Shown here: positions 41,256 through 50,458 of the stretch, one piece after another
Layout of the letters: every line of letters starts with the position of its first letter
Position numbering within the stretch: position 1 is the stretch's first letter
Origin: NORP240 sp046047495
GTDB taxonomy: Bacteria > Pseudomonadota > Gammaproteobacteria > Pseudomonadales > Pseudohongiellaceae
Direction of reading: 5' to 3'
NCBI GenBank assembly: GCA_046047495.1
Contig: JBJOHV010000056.1
Coordinates: 1 to 64,000 of the forward strand
DNA length: 64,000 bases
Notes under the pieces: generated by a model
Seen by the model: only the letters and a program-made list of their open reading frames with translations
Databases searched by the model: none
Told to the model about the DNA's origin: nothing
Position numbers and translations under genes: made by a program

Positions 41256-44195
41256 CTACTCCCGGTTGCCGCCATTGGCGGCCTTGCTGATGGCGGCGAT
41301 GATGCGCGCCCTTTCGGACGCGATGTGTTCGCGCCGGGCCTGGTCCGTGCGGCGGTCGTAATAGGGTATGCCGTCCACCCAGGTGGTTTCGGCGACTGCG
41401 TAAACAGACAGGGGGTGGTCGGACCACAACACCAGGTCGGCATCCTTGCCCGGCCGGATGCTGCCCATGCGCTCATCCAGATGCAGCAACTTCGCGGGAT
41501 TCAGGGTCACCATCTTCAGCGCATCGATCTCGCTGACGTTGCCGTATTTCACGGCCTTCGCCGCCTCCTGATTCAGTCGACGGGACATTTCCGCATCATC
41601 GGAGTTGATGGCCACCACCACCCCGGCCTGCTGCATGAGGGCGGCGTTGTAGGGGATGGCATAACGCACCTCCCACTTGTAGCCCCACCAGTCGGAGAAT
41701 GTGGAACCTCCGGCACCATGTGCCGCCATCTTGTCCGCCACCTTGTAGCCTTCCAGGATGTGGGTGAAGGTGTTGATATTGAAGTCGAAGGTGTCCGCCA
41801 CATGCATGAGCATGTTGATCTCGGACTGCACATAGGAGTGGCTGGTGACATAGCGCTCGCCGTTGAGAATCTCCAGCATGGCCTCGTCCACCAGATCGCG
41901 CCTTGGCGGCGCTGTGTTGCGGCGCGCCGCATTGGACAGACCGTTGTACTCTTCCCAGCGCCGACCGTATTCCCGGGCCTGGCTGAAGGCGTCCATGAAC
42001 ACCTGCTCCACGCCCATGCGGGTCTGGGGATAGCGAATGGAAGCGGGATTGGTGCTGCGCTTGACGTTTTCGCCCAGGGCAAACTTGATGAATGGCGGCG
42101 CGTCCTCGATCAGCAATTCGTCCGCCGCCGCCCCCCAGCGCATCTTGATGATGGCGGACTGGCCGCCGATGGGATTGGCGGAACCGTGCAGCAACTGGGC
42201 AGCCACAACACCGCCGGCCAGGTTGCGGTAGATGTCGATGTCCTGGGCATCCACCACGTCCCGCATGCGCACCATGCTGGAGTTGGTGGCACCCTCATTG
42301 ATGTTGAACAGGGCGATGTGGGAATGCTCATCGATGATGCCCGGTGTCAGGTGCTTGCCGGTGCCGTCGATTTCCATCGCATTGCGGACATTCAGGTCCG
42401 GCCCCACCTCGACGATCCTGCCGTCCCTGACCAGCACATCGACGGGCAGCACGCCCTGTTCCTCGTTGGTCCATACCATGGCGTTGCGAATCACCATGTC
42501 CTGTTGCTGTGGCGGCGTGTCCCAGCCATAGGCGCTGAACGGATAGGTCAGTGCCGACGGCAGCCGGGTGGGATCCTCATCCGCCACACCGTCCCCGCCG
42601 CCCTCTTCATCCTGCAGGGGCGCCAGGTAGCTCAGTTGCCATGCCACCCGCGCACCGCCGGCATCCAGGCCGTTGCCCTGCCATCCGGTGTCCGTGGGCC
42701 AGCCGTTCAGGCGCACCGGACCGGTGGCGGATGGCGCCGTGAAATTGAGGCTGATCAGATCATCGGACAGGTCCATGTTGACCCGCACCGTGTCGTCGCT
42801 GTCTTCCAGATCGAGCTCTGCCCGGGGCGCGGCATCGACAAAATCCAGGGACAGGGTATAGCGGGAATCGCCCACGGCCAGAGTGTATTGGCCGCGGCGG
42901 CTGTCGAAATCCCTGGCCAGCACATAGCGGCTGCCCCGCACCCAGTTCTCCAGCAATACCGCCTCGTCCTCCAGCAAGGGTGCCGAGGTGATCAGCAGGT
43001 TGGCCAGGGCGCCAGGTACCAGTTGTCCCACCTGATCCTCCACCCCCAGCATGCGCGCCGGCTGAAGGGTCAGGGCATCGATGGCGACAGTGGCCGGCAA
43101 ACCCCGGCGCACTGCTTCCCGCAGGTTCTTCCAGAAATCCTTGCCGGCCCCTTCGCTGGTGACGGCAAAGCGCACACCCTGTTCATTGAGCAGGCGCAGA
43201 TTGAACGGTGCCAGCTCCCAGTGTTTGAGATCGGCAAATGCCACCTTATCACTGTCCAGGGCATCCTCCACCTTGGGAGCGGCCGGATAATTGACCGGAA
43301 CGATGAAGCCGGCGCCGGTGGCTGCCAGCCGGGACGCCTGCTGATAGCCGTCGGTGCCGAGTTTGATCAGGAATTGAAAGCCCAGTTCGTCACCGACCCG
43401 GTCCATGGTCAGCGCCAGCTGCCAGTTGTCCACATCGATGACCTGGGGCAGATCCCGGTTGCTGATCCAGGCCTCCAGGGCGGCATCGGTGAAGGGCCGG
43501 GGTGACTGGGCCGCGAACCAGTCGGCATCCAGGCTGGTTTGCCGCAACAGGGCGATGGCCCCCATGAGGGAGCTGGGCAGGGATTGGGCCGAGCTGCCAC
43601 GATCGAGGGAGTAATGGGCGGCCACGTCCGGCACCAGAATCGCCTCGGCGGCACTCTCCTCGCCCAGCGTGACCAGGGCGGAGGTGCCGCGCGCGATGCC
43701 GTCGGGGCGCAGGCTCAACACGGTGGAGAAGCCCAACTGCCGCAGGGCTTCCCCAGCCTCCGTATCCGGCGCGAATTCCAGGCTGGCACGGTAGTAGGAA
43801 CGGATGGCATCGTTGGCGTTGAGGGCTGGGCTGGTGGGCTCCAGGGTCTCGGCTCCGCCGGAACGGCGCGGTGCAGTCAGATCGGGGAGGCCGTAATCGG
43901 TATGGATATCCAGCAGGCCCGGATAGATATAGCGACCGCTCATATCGATGGTAAAAAAGTCATCCGGCACCTGCTCATCGGTGCTGATGCCCACCACCCG
44001 TCCTTCCCGCAGCAGCAGGGTTGCCTGTACGTAGCTGCCGTCAGGTTGATAAATGGACGCACCGGTGAGGGCGCGGGCATCCAGCCTCTGGTCCGCGATG
44101 CCGTTGGGGGTCAGGGTCTCCTGGGCAACTGCATAACTATTTACCAGACCTGCCACCCAAACCGTGCAGGCGATTTTTCGCAGCAGTGTGTTCAT
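41256..44195 (-). CDS. Secreted tandem amidohydrolase (two domains, first one degenerate)
   Basis: The 979-residue protein has a signal peptide (about residues 1-25) and two amidohydrolase units. Unit 1 (about residues 40-440) reads PGLLDIHTDYG at residues 93-102, keeping only one of the two metal His. A beta-rich linker follows (LDLEDSDDTVRVNMDLSDD). Unit 2 (about 555-960) has a full DEHSH motif (His624 and His626), THILEG, MAAHGAGG and the Asp of INSDDAE, so it should bind metal and hydrolyse amide or peptide-like bonds. ATG 44195 lies one base after the M20 stop. Substrate unknown. Confidence 0.88.
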   Translation of the reverse strand: MNTLLRKIACTVWVAGLVNSYAVAQETLTPNGIADQRLDARALTGASIYQPDGSYVQATLLLREGRVVGISTDEQVPDDFFTIDMSGRYIYPGLLDIHTDYGLPDLTAPRRSGGAETLEPTSPALNANDAIRSYYRASLEFAPDTEAGEALRQLGFSTVLSLRPDGIARGTSALVTLGEESAAEAILVPDVAAHYSLDRGSSAQSLPSSLMGAIALLRQTSLDADWFAAQSPRPFTDAALEAWISNRDLPQVIDVDNWQLALTMDRVGDELGFQFLIKLGTDGYQQASRLAATGAGFIVPVNYPAAPKVEDALDSDKVAFADLKHWELAPFNLRLLNEQGVRFAVTSEGAGKDFWKNLREAVRRGLPATVAIDALTLQPARMLGVEDQVGQLVPGALANLLITSAPLLEDEAVLLENWVRGSRYVLARDFDSRRGQYTLAVGDSRYTLSLDFVDAAPRAELDLEDSDDTVRVNMDLSDDLISLNFTAPSATGPVRLNGWPTDTGWQGNGLDAGGARVAWQLSYLAPLQDEEGGGDGVADEDPTRLPSALTYPFSAYGWDTPPQQQDMVIRNAMVWTNEEQGVLPVDVLVRDGRIVEVGPDLNVRNAMEIDGTGKHLTPGIIDEHSHIALFNINEGATNSSMVRMRDVVDAQDIDIYRNLAGGVVAAQLLHGSANPIGGQSAIIKMRWGAAADELLIEDAPPFIKFALGENVKRSTNPASIRYPQTRMGVEQVFMDAFSQAREYGRRWEEYNGLSNAARRNTAPPRRDLVDEAMLEILNGERYVTSHSYVQSEINMLMHVADTFDFNINTFTHILEGYKVADKMAAHGAGGSTFSDWWGYKWEVRYAIPYNAALMQQAGVVVAINSDDAEMSRRLNQEAAKAVKYGNVSEIDALKMVTLNPAKLLHLDERMGSIRPGKDADLVLWSDHPLSVYAVAETTWVDGIPYYDRRTDQARREHIASERARIIAAISKAANGGNRE

Positions 44196-44196
44196 A

Positions 44197-45621
44197 TCAT
44201 TGTCCCGCAAGCTCTAGAACGATATCCCAGTTGAAGCGCACGAAGCGGTGCAGTTCGCTGATCAGGATGCGCTCCTGATCGCTGTGGGCCCCGAATCCCA
44301 GGGGGCCGTCCTCGATATCCGTGGCCGGGCCGATGCCATAACACTGCACGCCCATGGCCCGCAGATAGGCCATGTCGGTGGCGCCGGTGCTCATGGTGGG
44401 CAGGGTGATGACCCCGTAATGCCGGTTGACGGCGTTCTCGATGGCGGAAAACGCCGCGGTGTTGAGGCGGCTTTCGCCCCGGGGACGTGTGTTACGCGCA
44501 CCCAGTTCGACGGTGACAGCCGGATCGTTGACCACTGCCCGCACCTGCTCCAGAAAAGCCGTCACATCCTCATCCGGCAGGGCGCGGAAATCCACCGAGG
44601 CGGTGGCTTCGGAGGGAATCACGTTGATGCGGTAGCCGGCATCGAAAATATTCGGCGACAGGGACGACGTCACCAGGGAGGCCTTGCCGGGCTCATTGGC
44701 CCGGAAGTACTCAACCGCCTCGGCGGCCCGGCCCTGGTCCAGCACCGCCAGATAACGCTCGGCCGCATCCGGGGGTGATACGGTGGCAAGCCGCTCGAAA
44801 TAGGCGGCGGTGGTTTCATTGAGGCGGATCGGCGAACGCCAGTCGGCGATGGCGGCGATGGCTTTGGCCAGGCGCACCACCGCATTGCTCTGCAGGGGAA
44901 CGGAACCGTGACCGGCCACCCCGGAGGCCACCAGGTCGATGCGGAAGGGAATCTTCTCCAGGGTCTGCACCGAGGCGGATTGCACCTCCCGGTTGACCCG
45001 GGTCACGCTGCCACCCTCGGCCAGACAGAACTCCGCCTCGATCTTGTCCCGGTGATTGTTCACCATGAACTCGATGCCGTACTGGGTCGCGCCCTCCTCG
45101 CCGGACTCCGCCAGGAAAATCACATCCCGCTTGAGGGGCACATTGAGCCGCTTCAATTGCAGCATGACCATCAGCGCGGCCGTCAGATTGTCCTTGTCGT
45201 CCACGGCGCCGCGACCGTAGACATAACCACCGTCCACCGTGGCGCTGAAGGGCGGGAACGTCCACTTGGCCGGGTCCACATTGACCGTATCGGTGTGGGC
45301 CATGATCAGCAGGGGTTCCTCCGCGCCATTGCCGGTCAGGCGGGCCACCACATTGGGCCGCTCCGGATTGTTGGCCAGCACCTCCACCGGGATGCCGGCG
45401 GCCTCCAGCACATCCCGCAGGTACTCGGCGGCCGGTAATTCACGACCCGGGGGGTCACTGGTATCGAACTGCAGCAGGGTGCGGAAGTGCTCCAGGGTCT
45501 CGGTCTGCACAGCGGCCCAGTCCGGCTGCTGTTGCGCGTGGCTGAGGGCCGGCATGACCAGGGCCAGGGACATACACAGGAAGGTAAGAAGGGTAGGACG
45601 GATGCGATGAAGAGCCAGCAT
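44197..45621 (-). CDS. Secreted M20-family metallopeptidase / N-acyl amino-acid hydrolase
   Basis: The 474-residue product has a signal peptide (ending SHAQQQ near residue 30) and M20/ArgE-type features: MAHTDTVNVD (first metal His and Asp), GRGAVDDKDN (bridging Asp), ESGEEGATQYG (catalytic Glu and metal Glu), VAGHGSVP (dimerisation domain) and the final His in GFGAHSDQ. The layout is close to PM20D1-like carboxypeptidases and aminoacylases. It is the first gene of the operon with the two amidohydrolase-like genes, suggesting stepwise breakdown of an amide or peptide substrate in the periplasm. Confidence 0.9.
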   Translation of the reverse strand: MLALHRIRPTLLTFLCMSLALVMPALSHAQQQPDWAAVQTETLEHFRTLLQFDTSDPPGRELPAAEYLRDVLEAAGIPVEVLANNPERPNVVARLTGNGAEEPLLIMAHTDTVNVDPAKWTFPPFSATVDGGYVYGRGAVDDKDNLTAALMVMLQLKRLNVPLKRDVIFLAESGEEGATQYGIEFMVNNHRDKIEAEFCLAEGGSVTRVNREVQSASVQTLEKIPFRIDLVASGVAGHGSVPLQSNAVVRLAKAIAAIADWRSPIRLNETTAAYFERLATVSPPDAAERYLAVLDQGRAAEAVEYFRANEPGKASLVTSSLSPNIFDAGYRINVIPSEATASVDFRALPDEDVTAFLEQVRAVVNDPAVTVELGARNTRPRGESRLNTAAFSAIENAVNRHYGVITLPTMSTGATDMAYLRAMGVQCYGIGPATDIEDGPLGFGAHSDQERILISELHRFVRFNWDIVLELAGQ

Positions 45622-45658
45622 AAGATGTGTCCACGAAAAAAATGCGAGCAGGTAACCC

Positions 45659-45695
45659 GGCCTGAACCCGGATACAGGTGATCCGGGTCCGGGCC
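45659..45695 (-). terminator. Hairpin after the DUF411 gene, possible terminator
   Basis: Arms 45659-45673 and 45681-45695 pair over 13 of 15 positions (plus one G-T) around a seven-base loop. It begins four bases after the stop of the DUF411 gene, between it and the M20 gene. On the minus strand a run of seven T follows the stem only after 16 bases, so it is not a textbook terminator. Confidence 0.4.
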
Positions 45696-45698
45696 GGC

Positions 45699-46199
45699 TC
45701 AGAATTGTTCCGCTGCGGAGCCCAGGCTGGCATACACGGAGGTGCTGCCATCCCTGTTCAACAGCAGGACGTCGTAGGGCGTAAACCGCTCGCCCACTTC
45801 CATGCCAGGACTGCCCAGGGGCATGCCCGGTACCAGCAGGCCGGCACTGTTGGGCGGCGGCGCCGCCAGAAACTGCTGCACGAAGCGTGCCGGCACATGG
45901 CCTTCGAAGCGATAACCCTCCGCGGTCACCGCGGTATGGCAGGACTGCAGCTGCGGGGGTATGCCCAGCTCCTGTTTGACCCGGTTGAGGTCGTCAGGAT
46001 GGTGAACGGTGCTGGCGAAGCCAGCGGCGGCCATGTGCTCGATCCACAGGCCACAGCATCCGCAGGTGGGATCCTTGTAGACATCCAGCGGGATCGGGCT
46101 GGCCTGGGCAGTGGCTGCCCGATGACCGACGAAACTGAGGGACACCAGCCCCAATAACAGACCATTGCAACGGCGGCGGGACAGCAAACGGTTTTTCAT
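45699..46199 (-). CDS. DUF411 periplasmic metal-binding protein
   Basis: A 166-residue protein with a signal peptide (about residues 1-32, Arg-rich start, possibly Tat-like LLSRRRCNG) and the DUF411 core DVYKDPTCGCCGLWIEHM with Cys46, Cys48 and Cys49, plus a further Cys in LQSCHTAV. The family is linked with copper and other metal resistance or supply. A C-terminal Pro/Gly stretch (LLVPGMPLGSPGME) is a family feature. ATG 46199 has GGAGG upstream; a longer TTG form is open. Divergent from the rimK gene. Confidence 0.86.
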   Translation of the reverse strand: MKNRLLSRRRCNGLLLGLVSLSFVGHRAATAQASPIPLDVYKDPTCGCCGLWIEHMAAAGFASTVHHPDDLNRVKQELGIPPQLQSCHTAVTAEGYRFEGHVPARFVQQFLAAPPPNSAGLLVPGMPLGSPGMEVGERFTPYDVLLLNRDGSTSVYASLGSAAEQF

Positions 46200-46363
46200 G
46201 GCAATTTCCTCCAATCTGCGCCCCCGTACTCTAGCGTTTTACCCGAGCCAAAGGAACCCGAATAACACCCAACGGCTGCGGGGTACTGCCTGGCCGCAGT
46301 GGGAAAGCCGATGAGGTTCTGCTAGTGTAGGCAGCCCTCGGATGGTCACTGTCAGGAGCCACT

Positions 46364-47278
46364 TTGCGCATAGGTATTTTGTCACGCAGCAAGAACATTT
46401 ACTCCACCAAACGGCTGGTGGAGGCCGCCCGCGACCGTGGCCACAAGGTGGAGGTGGTGGACGTCCTCAAATGCTACATGAACATCACGGCCAACAAGCC
46501 CACGGTCTACTACAAATCCGGCGAGCTCAAGCTGAAGCTGGAATTCGACGCGGTGATCCCGCGCATCGGGGCCTCGGTGACCACCTACGGCACCGCGGTG
46601 CTGCGCCAGTTCGAGGTGGGCGGCATTTATTCCCTGAACGAATCCGTGGCCATCGCCCGCTCCCGGGACAAGTTGCGGGCCCATCAGCTGCTGGCCCGCA
46701 AGGGTGTGGGCATGCCCATCACCAGCTATGCCCATGGCGCCGACGCCACCGATGACCTGATCGGGTTCGTGGGCGGCCCGCCCCTGATCGTCAAGGTCAT
46801 CCAGAGCACCCACGGCAGCGGCGTGGTGTTGGCGGAAACCTACAAGGCCGCCGAAAGCGTGATCAACGCCTTCCGCGGCCTGCATGCCGAATTCCTGGTG
46901 CAGGAGTTCATCAAGGAGGCCGGTGGGGCCGACATCCGCTGCTTCGTCATCGGAGACAAGGTGATTGCCGCCATGAAGCGGCAGGCCAAGGAAGGGGAAT
47001 TCCGTTCCAATCTGCACAAGGGCGGCGTGGCCACGGTGGTAAAACTGACGCCGGCCGAACGGGCCCTGGCGGTACGTGCCGCGGGGGTCATCGGTCTCGA
47101 CGTGGCCGGAGTGGACATCATCCGTTCCGCCCACGGGCCCCTGGTATTGGAAGTCAATTCATCTCCCGGACTGGAGGGCATCGAGAAGGCCACTGGCAAG
47201 GATGTGGCTGGAGCCATCATTCAGTATGTGGAAAAGGACTCCGAGAAAGGCATCAACCGGATGAAGGGCAAGGGCTGA
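46364..47278 (+). CDS. rimK: RimK, ribosomal protein S6 glutamate ligase (second copy)
   Basis: RimK adds Glu residues to the C-terminus of ribosomal protein S6 in E. coli, using ATP. The 304-residue length matches. ATP-grasp features include PPLIVKVIQSTHGSGVVLAE, EFIKEAGGADIRCFVIG and VAGVDIIRSAHGPLVLEVNSSPGLEGIE. It is 304 residues of RimK alone, unlike the fusion at 30822. The start codon is TTG at 46364 with AGGAG six bases before it; no ATG gives a better fit. The paralog may modify another protein or make a different polyglutamate tail. Confidence 0.94.
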   Translation: MRIGILSRSKNIYSTKRLVEAARDRGHKVEVVDVLKCYMNITANKPTVYYKSGELKLKLEFDAVIPRIGASVTTYGTAVLRQFEVGGIYSLNESVAIARSRDKLRAHQLLARKGVGMPITSYAHGADATDDLIGFVGGPPLIVKVIQSTHGSGVVLAETYKAAESVINAFRGLHAEFLVQEFIKEAGGADIRCFVIGDKVIAAMKRQAKEGEFRSNLHKGGVATVVKLTPAERALAVRAAGVIGLDVAGVDIIRSAHGPLVLEVNSSPGLEGIEKATGKDVAGAIIQYVEKDSEKGINRMKGKG

Positions 47279-47293
47279 AGCCACCGCTCCGGA

Positions 47294-47677
47294 TCATGCT
47301 TCCCGGCTTTTCTCCGCCAGCCGCCCCGCATTGGCCTCCCAGTTGCGGCCATCGAATGCCTCGATGATGATTTTTTCAGGCTGGGGGTCCAGGCAGCGCA
47401 CGTTGACGTCCACGCCGTCGGGATTGGAGCGGGGAATGTAGAAAGGCTTTATGCCGCACACCTTGCAGAAGGTGTGCCTGGCCACTCCGGTGTTCCATGT
47501 ATAGGTTGTGAGGCTTTCCTGGCCCTGCAGCAGGCGGAAGCGGGATTTCGGCACGATCAGATGGATGAATCCCGTGCGATAACAAATGCTGCAGTTGCAG
47601 TCCTCGCAGTGCAGCTCGGCGGGAGCCTCCACCTCGAAACGCACGGCACCGCAATGACAACTGCCCCGGTAGATCAT
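47294..47677 (-). CDS. GFA-family (glutathione-dependent formaldehyde-activating-like) zinc protein
   Basis: A 127-residue single-domain protein with the GFA zinc pattern: CHCGAVRF at Cys8/Cys10, CEDCNCSIC near residue 24, and CKVCGIKP near residue 71. The family name comes from an enzyme of formaldehyde detoxification, but most members, including this one, have no proven activity. Start ATG 47677 overlaps the upstream acetyltransferase stop (ATGA). Confidence 0.87.
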   Translation of the reverse strand: MIYRGSCHCGAVRFEVEAPAELHCEDCNCSICYRTGFIHLIVPKSRFRLLQGQESLTTYTWNTGVARHTFCKVCGIKPFYIPRSNPDGVDVNVRCLDPQPEKIIIEAFDGRNWEANAGRLAEKSREA

Positions 47678-48204
47678 GCCGGCTCCGATGTGAAGCGGGC
47701 CGCCAGGGCAAGCAGCCGGTCACCGGTGAGCCGCTCCACGGTCCATTCATCCATGGCCCGGGAGCCCAGAGCTCGGTAGAAGTCGATGGCCGGGGTGTTC
47801 CAGTCCAGCACCGACCATTCCAGCCGGCCACAGCCACGTTCCACCGCCAGGGCCGCCAGCCAGGTTAGCAGGGTCTTGCCGATGCCCAACCCCCGTCGCT
47901 CCGGATTCACGAACAGGTCCTCGAGATAGATTCCGGGCTTGCCCAGAAACGTGGAGTAGTTGTGGAAGAACAGGGCAAAGCCCACCGCCTCACCTTGCCA
48001 GCGGGCCAGCACCACTTCGGCCACCGGCCGTGGGCCGAACAAATGCCGGCGCAGATCGTCCGGCGTGGCGACAACCTCATGGCTGAGCTTTTCATACTCG
48101 GCCAGCTGGCAGATGAAGCCATGGATGGTCTCCACGTCCGCCTCAGTGGCCATGCGTAGAGTCAAGGCCGGGATTGAAGTGAATATGGTATCCGCTGCCT
48201 TCAC
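47674..48204 (-). CDS. GNAT-family acetyltransferase (polyamine-acetyltransferase-like)
   Basis: A 176-residue GNAT protein. The segment YLEDLFVNPERRGLGIGKTLL is motif A and WNTPAIDFYRALGSRAM is motif B, a pattern shared with spermidine/diamine acetyltransferases (SAT1 group). The substrate is therefore possibly a polyamine or amino group but this is not settled. The start is GTG at 48204 overlapping the manB stop (GTGA). It is co-transcribed with manB and the GFA gene. Confidence 0.83.
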   Translation of the reverse strand: MKAADTIFTSIPALTLRMATEADVETIHGFICQLAEYEKLSHEVVATPDDLRRHLFGPRPVAEVVLARWQGEAVGFALFFHNYSTFLGKPGIYLEDLFVNPERRGLGIGKTLLTWLAALAVERGCGRLEWSVLDWNTPAIDFYRALGSRAMDEWTVERLTGDRLLALAARFTSEPA

Positions 48205-49550
48205 TGCATCAGGTCCAGCAGTTCGCGGGTTTTTTCCCGCATGAGATCGGTATCGCCGCGGGACTCCACGTTGAGCCGCACCACCGGTTCGGTGTTGGAC
48301 ATGCGCAGATTGAAACGCCAGTCATCGAAACTCATGCTCAGACCGTCGGTGCGATCGATGGTGCTGGCCAGCGCCGTGAAGCGGGCCTCCACTTTCTTCA
48401 AGAGCGCCGCCGGATCGGCGATCTCCTTGTTGATCTCGCCGCTGGCGGGAAACGCGGCCATGCGCTCATCCACCAGCTGGGACAAGGTCTTGCCGGACTT
48501 GCTCATCAGCTCGACGACCAGCAGCCAGGGGATCATGCCGCTGTCGCAGTAGGAGAAATCCCGGAAGTAATGATGGGCGCTCATCTCGCCCCCATAGATG
48601 GCGTCCTCCGCCCGCATGCGCTCCTTGATGAAGGCATGGCCGGTCTTGCTCTGGATCGCCACACCGCCATTTTCCGCGGCGATCTGGATGGTGTTCCAGG
48701 TCAGGCGCGGGTCGTGAATCACCTTCGAGCCCGGCTGGTGCTGCAGGAACGCCTGGGCCAGGAGTCCCACGATGTAATAGCCCTCGATGAAGCGGGCGTT
48801 CTCGTCAAAGAAGAAGCACCGGTCGAAATCGCCATCCCAGGCAATGCCGATGTCGGCCTTGTTGGCCAGGATGGCATCGATGGTGGGCTGGCGGTTCTCC
48901 TCAAGCAGGGGATTGGGCACGCCATGGGGAAAGTTGCCGTCGGGCTGATGATGAATCTTGATGAAGGACACCGGCAGCTTGCGTTCCAGCCGGTCGATGA
49001 CGATGCCGGCGCCGCCGTTGCCGGCATTGCAGACGATCTTCAGGGGCTTCAGTGACTGCACGTCGACATAGGTCAGCAGGTGTTCGATGTAGGCCGGCCG
49101 GGTATCCATTGTGGTGATATCACCCTTGCGGTCCGCGGCGGCGAAGGCATTGGCCTCGGCGATGGCCTGGATGTCCTTCAGGCCGGTGTCTCCGCTGATG
49201 GGGATGGATTCCTCCCGCACCAGCTTCATGCCGTTGTAGTCCTTGGGATTGTGGCTGGCGGTGACGGCGATGCCGCCATCCGCCTTCAGGTGAGCGGTGG
49301 CGAAATACACCTCCTCGGTGCCGCACATGCCGATATTGATGACATCCACGCCGGAATCCACCAGACCGTTGGTGAGGGCCTTGCAGATGGCTTCGCTGGT
49401 GAGGCGGATGTCGAATCCCACCACGACCTTGCGCGGCTTGAGCCAGGTGGCATAGGCGCGCCCGATACGGTAGGCGATATCCTCGTTGAGCTGATCAGGA
49501 ATGCGACCGCGGATGTCGTAAGCCTTGAAACAGGTGATGGCGTTAGTCAT
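48201..49550 (-). CDS. manB: Phosphomannomutase (ManB/CpsG)
   Basis: This 449-residue enzyme moves phosphate between C6 and C1 of mannose, making mannose 1-phosphate for GDP-mannose. Phosphoserine loop TASHNP (Ser99), metal loop DGDFDRCFFFD and the sugar-binding GGEMSAHHYFRD segment are clear. The CpsG/ManB type (449-456 residues) fits better than AlgC. It lies 27 bases after galU and upstream of GNAT and GFA genes. Confidence 0.94.
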   Translation of the reverse strand: MTNAITCFKAYDIRGRIPDQLNEDIAYRIGRAYATWLKPRKVVVGFDIRLTSEAICKALTNGLVDSGVDVINIGMCGTEEVYFATAHLKADGGIAVTASHNPKDYNGMKLVREESIPISGDTGLKDIQAIAEANAFAAADRKGDITTMDTRPAYIEHLLTYVDVQSLKPLKIVCNAGNGGAGIVIDRLERKLPVSFIKIHHQPDGNFPHGVPNPLLEENRQPTIDAILANKADIGIAWDGDFDRCFFFDENARFIEGYYIVGLLAQAFLQHQPGSKVIHDPRLTWNTIQIAAENGGVAIQSKTGHAFIKERMRAEDAIYGGEMSAHHYFRDFSYCDSGMIPWLLVVELMSKSGKTLSQLVDERMAAFPASGEINKEIADPAALLKKVEARFTALASTIDRTDGLSMSFDDWRFNLRMSNTEPVVRLNVESRGDTDLMREKTRELLDLMQ

Positions 49551-49577
49551 AACAGTCCTTGTGGGAATATCAACGGG

Positions 49578-50411
49578 TCATTTGGCCAGATAAATATGTT
49601 GGTAGTTGTAATTGGTGGCTTCCACGAAGCCGTCCACGCTGCCGCAGTCGAAACGCCGGCCCTTGAACTGGTAAGCGATCACCCGGCCAACCTGGGCCTG
49701 ACGCATGAGCGCGTCGGTGATCTGCATTTCACCGTTCTTGCCCGGGGGCGTGGTGCGGATCAGCTCGAAGATGTCCGGGGTCAGTATGTAGCGCCCGATG
49801 ATGGCCAGGTTGCTGGGCGCCTTGTCGGGGTCCGGTTTTTCCACCATGTTGCGCACCCGATAAATGCGCTCCGCCTCCAGGTCGCCGGCGATCACGCCGT
49901 ACTTGCGCGTATCTTCCCTCGGCACTTCCTGCACCGCAACGATACTGCACTGGTAGAGCTCGAACAACCGCACCATCTGGGTCAAAACGCCATCACCCTC
50001 GGCGACGCAGTAGTCGTCCGCCAGGATCACCGCAAAGGGTTCATTGCCGATCAGGGTTTCGCCGGTGAGGATGGCATGGCCCAGGCCCTTCATCTCTATC
50101 TGGCGGGTATAGGAGAAGGTGCAGCGGTTCATGATCTCCCGAATGCCCGCCAGGTACTCCTCCTTGCCGGTGCCGCGGATCTGGTGCTCCAGTTCATAGC
50201 TGATGTCAAAGTGGTCCTCGAGGGCCCGCTTGCCGCGACCGGTGACGATGGCCATGCCGGTGATACCGGCAGCCATGGCCTCCTCGACTCCGTACTGGAT
50301 CAGCGGCTTATTGACCAGCGGCAGCATCTCCTTGGGCATGGCCTTGGTGACCGGCAGAAAGCGGGTACCGTAACCGGCGGCGGGAAACAGACATTTCTTC
50401 ACTCGTGACAT
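49578..50411 (-). CDS. galU: UTP-glucose-1-phosphate uridylyltransferase
   Basis: GalU makes UDP-glucose from glucose 1-phosphate and UTP, a donor for many surface glycans. The 277 residues show FPAAGYGTRFLPVTKAMPKEMLPLV (nucleotide site), LADDYCVAEG and MVEKPDPDKAPSN, the family hallmarks. It lies 47 bases after manC and 27 before manB. Confidence 0.96.
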   Translation of the reverse strand: MSRVKKCLFPAAGYGTRFLPVTKAMPKEMLPLVNKPLIQYGVEEAMAAGITGMAIVTGRGKRALEDHFDISYELEHQIRGTGKEEYLAGIREIMNRCTFSYTRQIEMKGLGHAILTGETLIGNEPFAVILADDYCVAEGDGVLTQMVRLFELYQCSIVAVQEVPREDTRKYGVIAGDLEAERIYRVRNMVEKPDPDKAPSNLAIIGRYILTPDIFELIRTTPPGKNGEMQITDALMRQAQVGRVIAYQFKGRRFDCGSVDGFVEATNYNYQHIYLAK

Positions 50412-50458
50412 CGTTTGCCTCTATTGATTGCTGATCGTGATTGCTGATCGGTTATTTT

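Noticed and set aside
41250..43505. Open frame of 751 codons opposite the tandem amidohydrolase
   Set aside because: It is antisense shadow with no recognisable motifs, whereas the other strand has signal peptide, HxH motif and family order.
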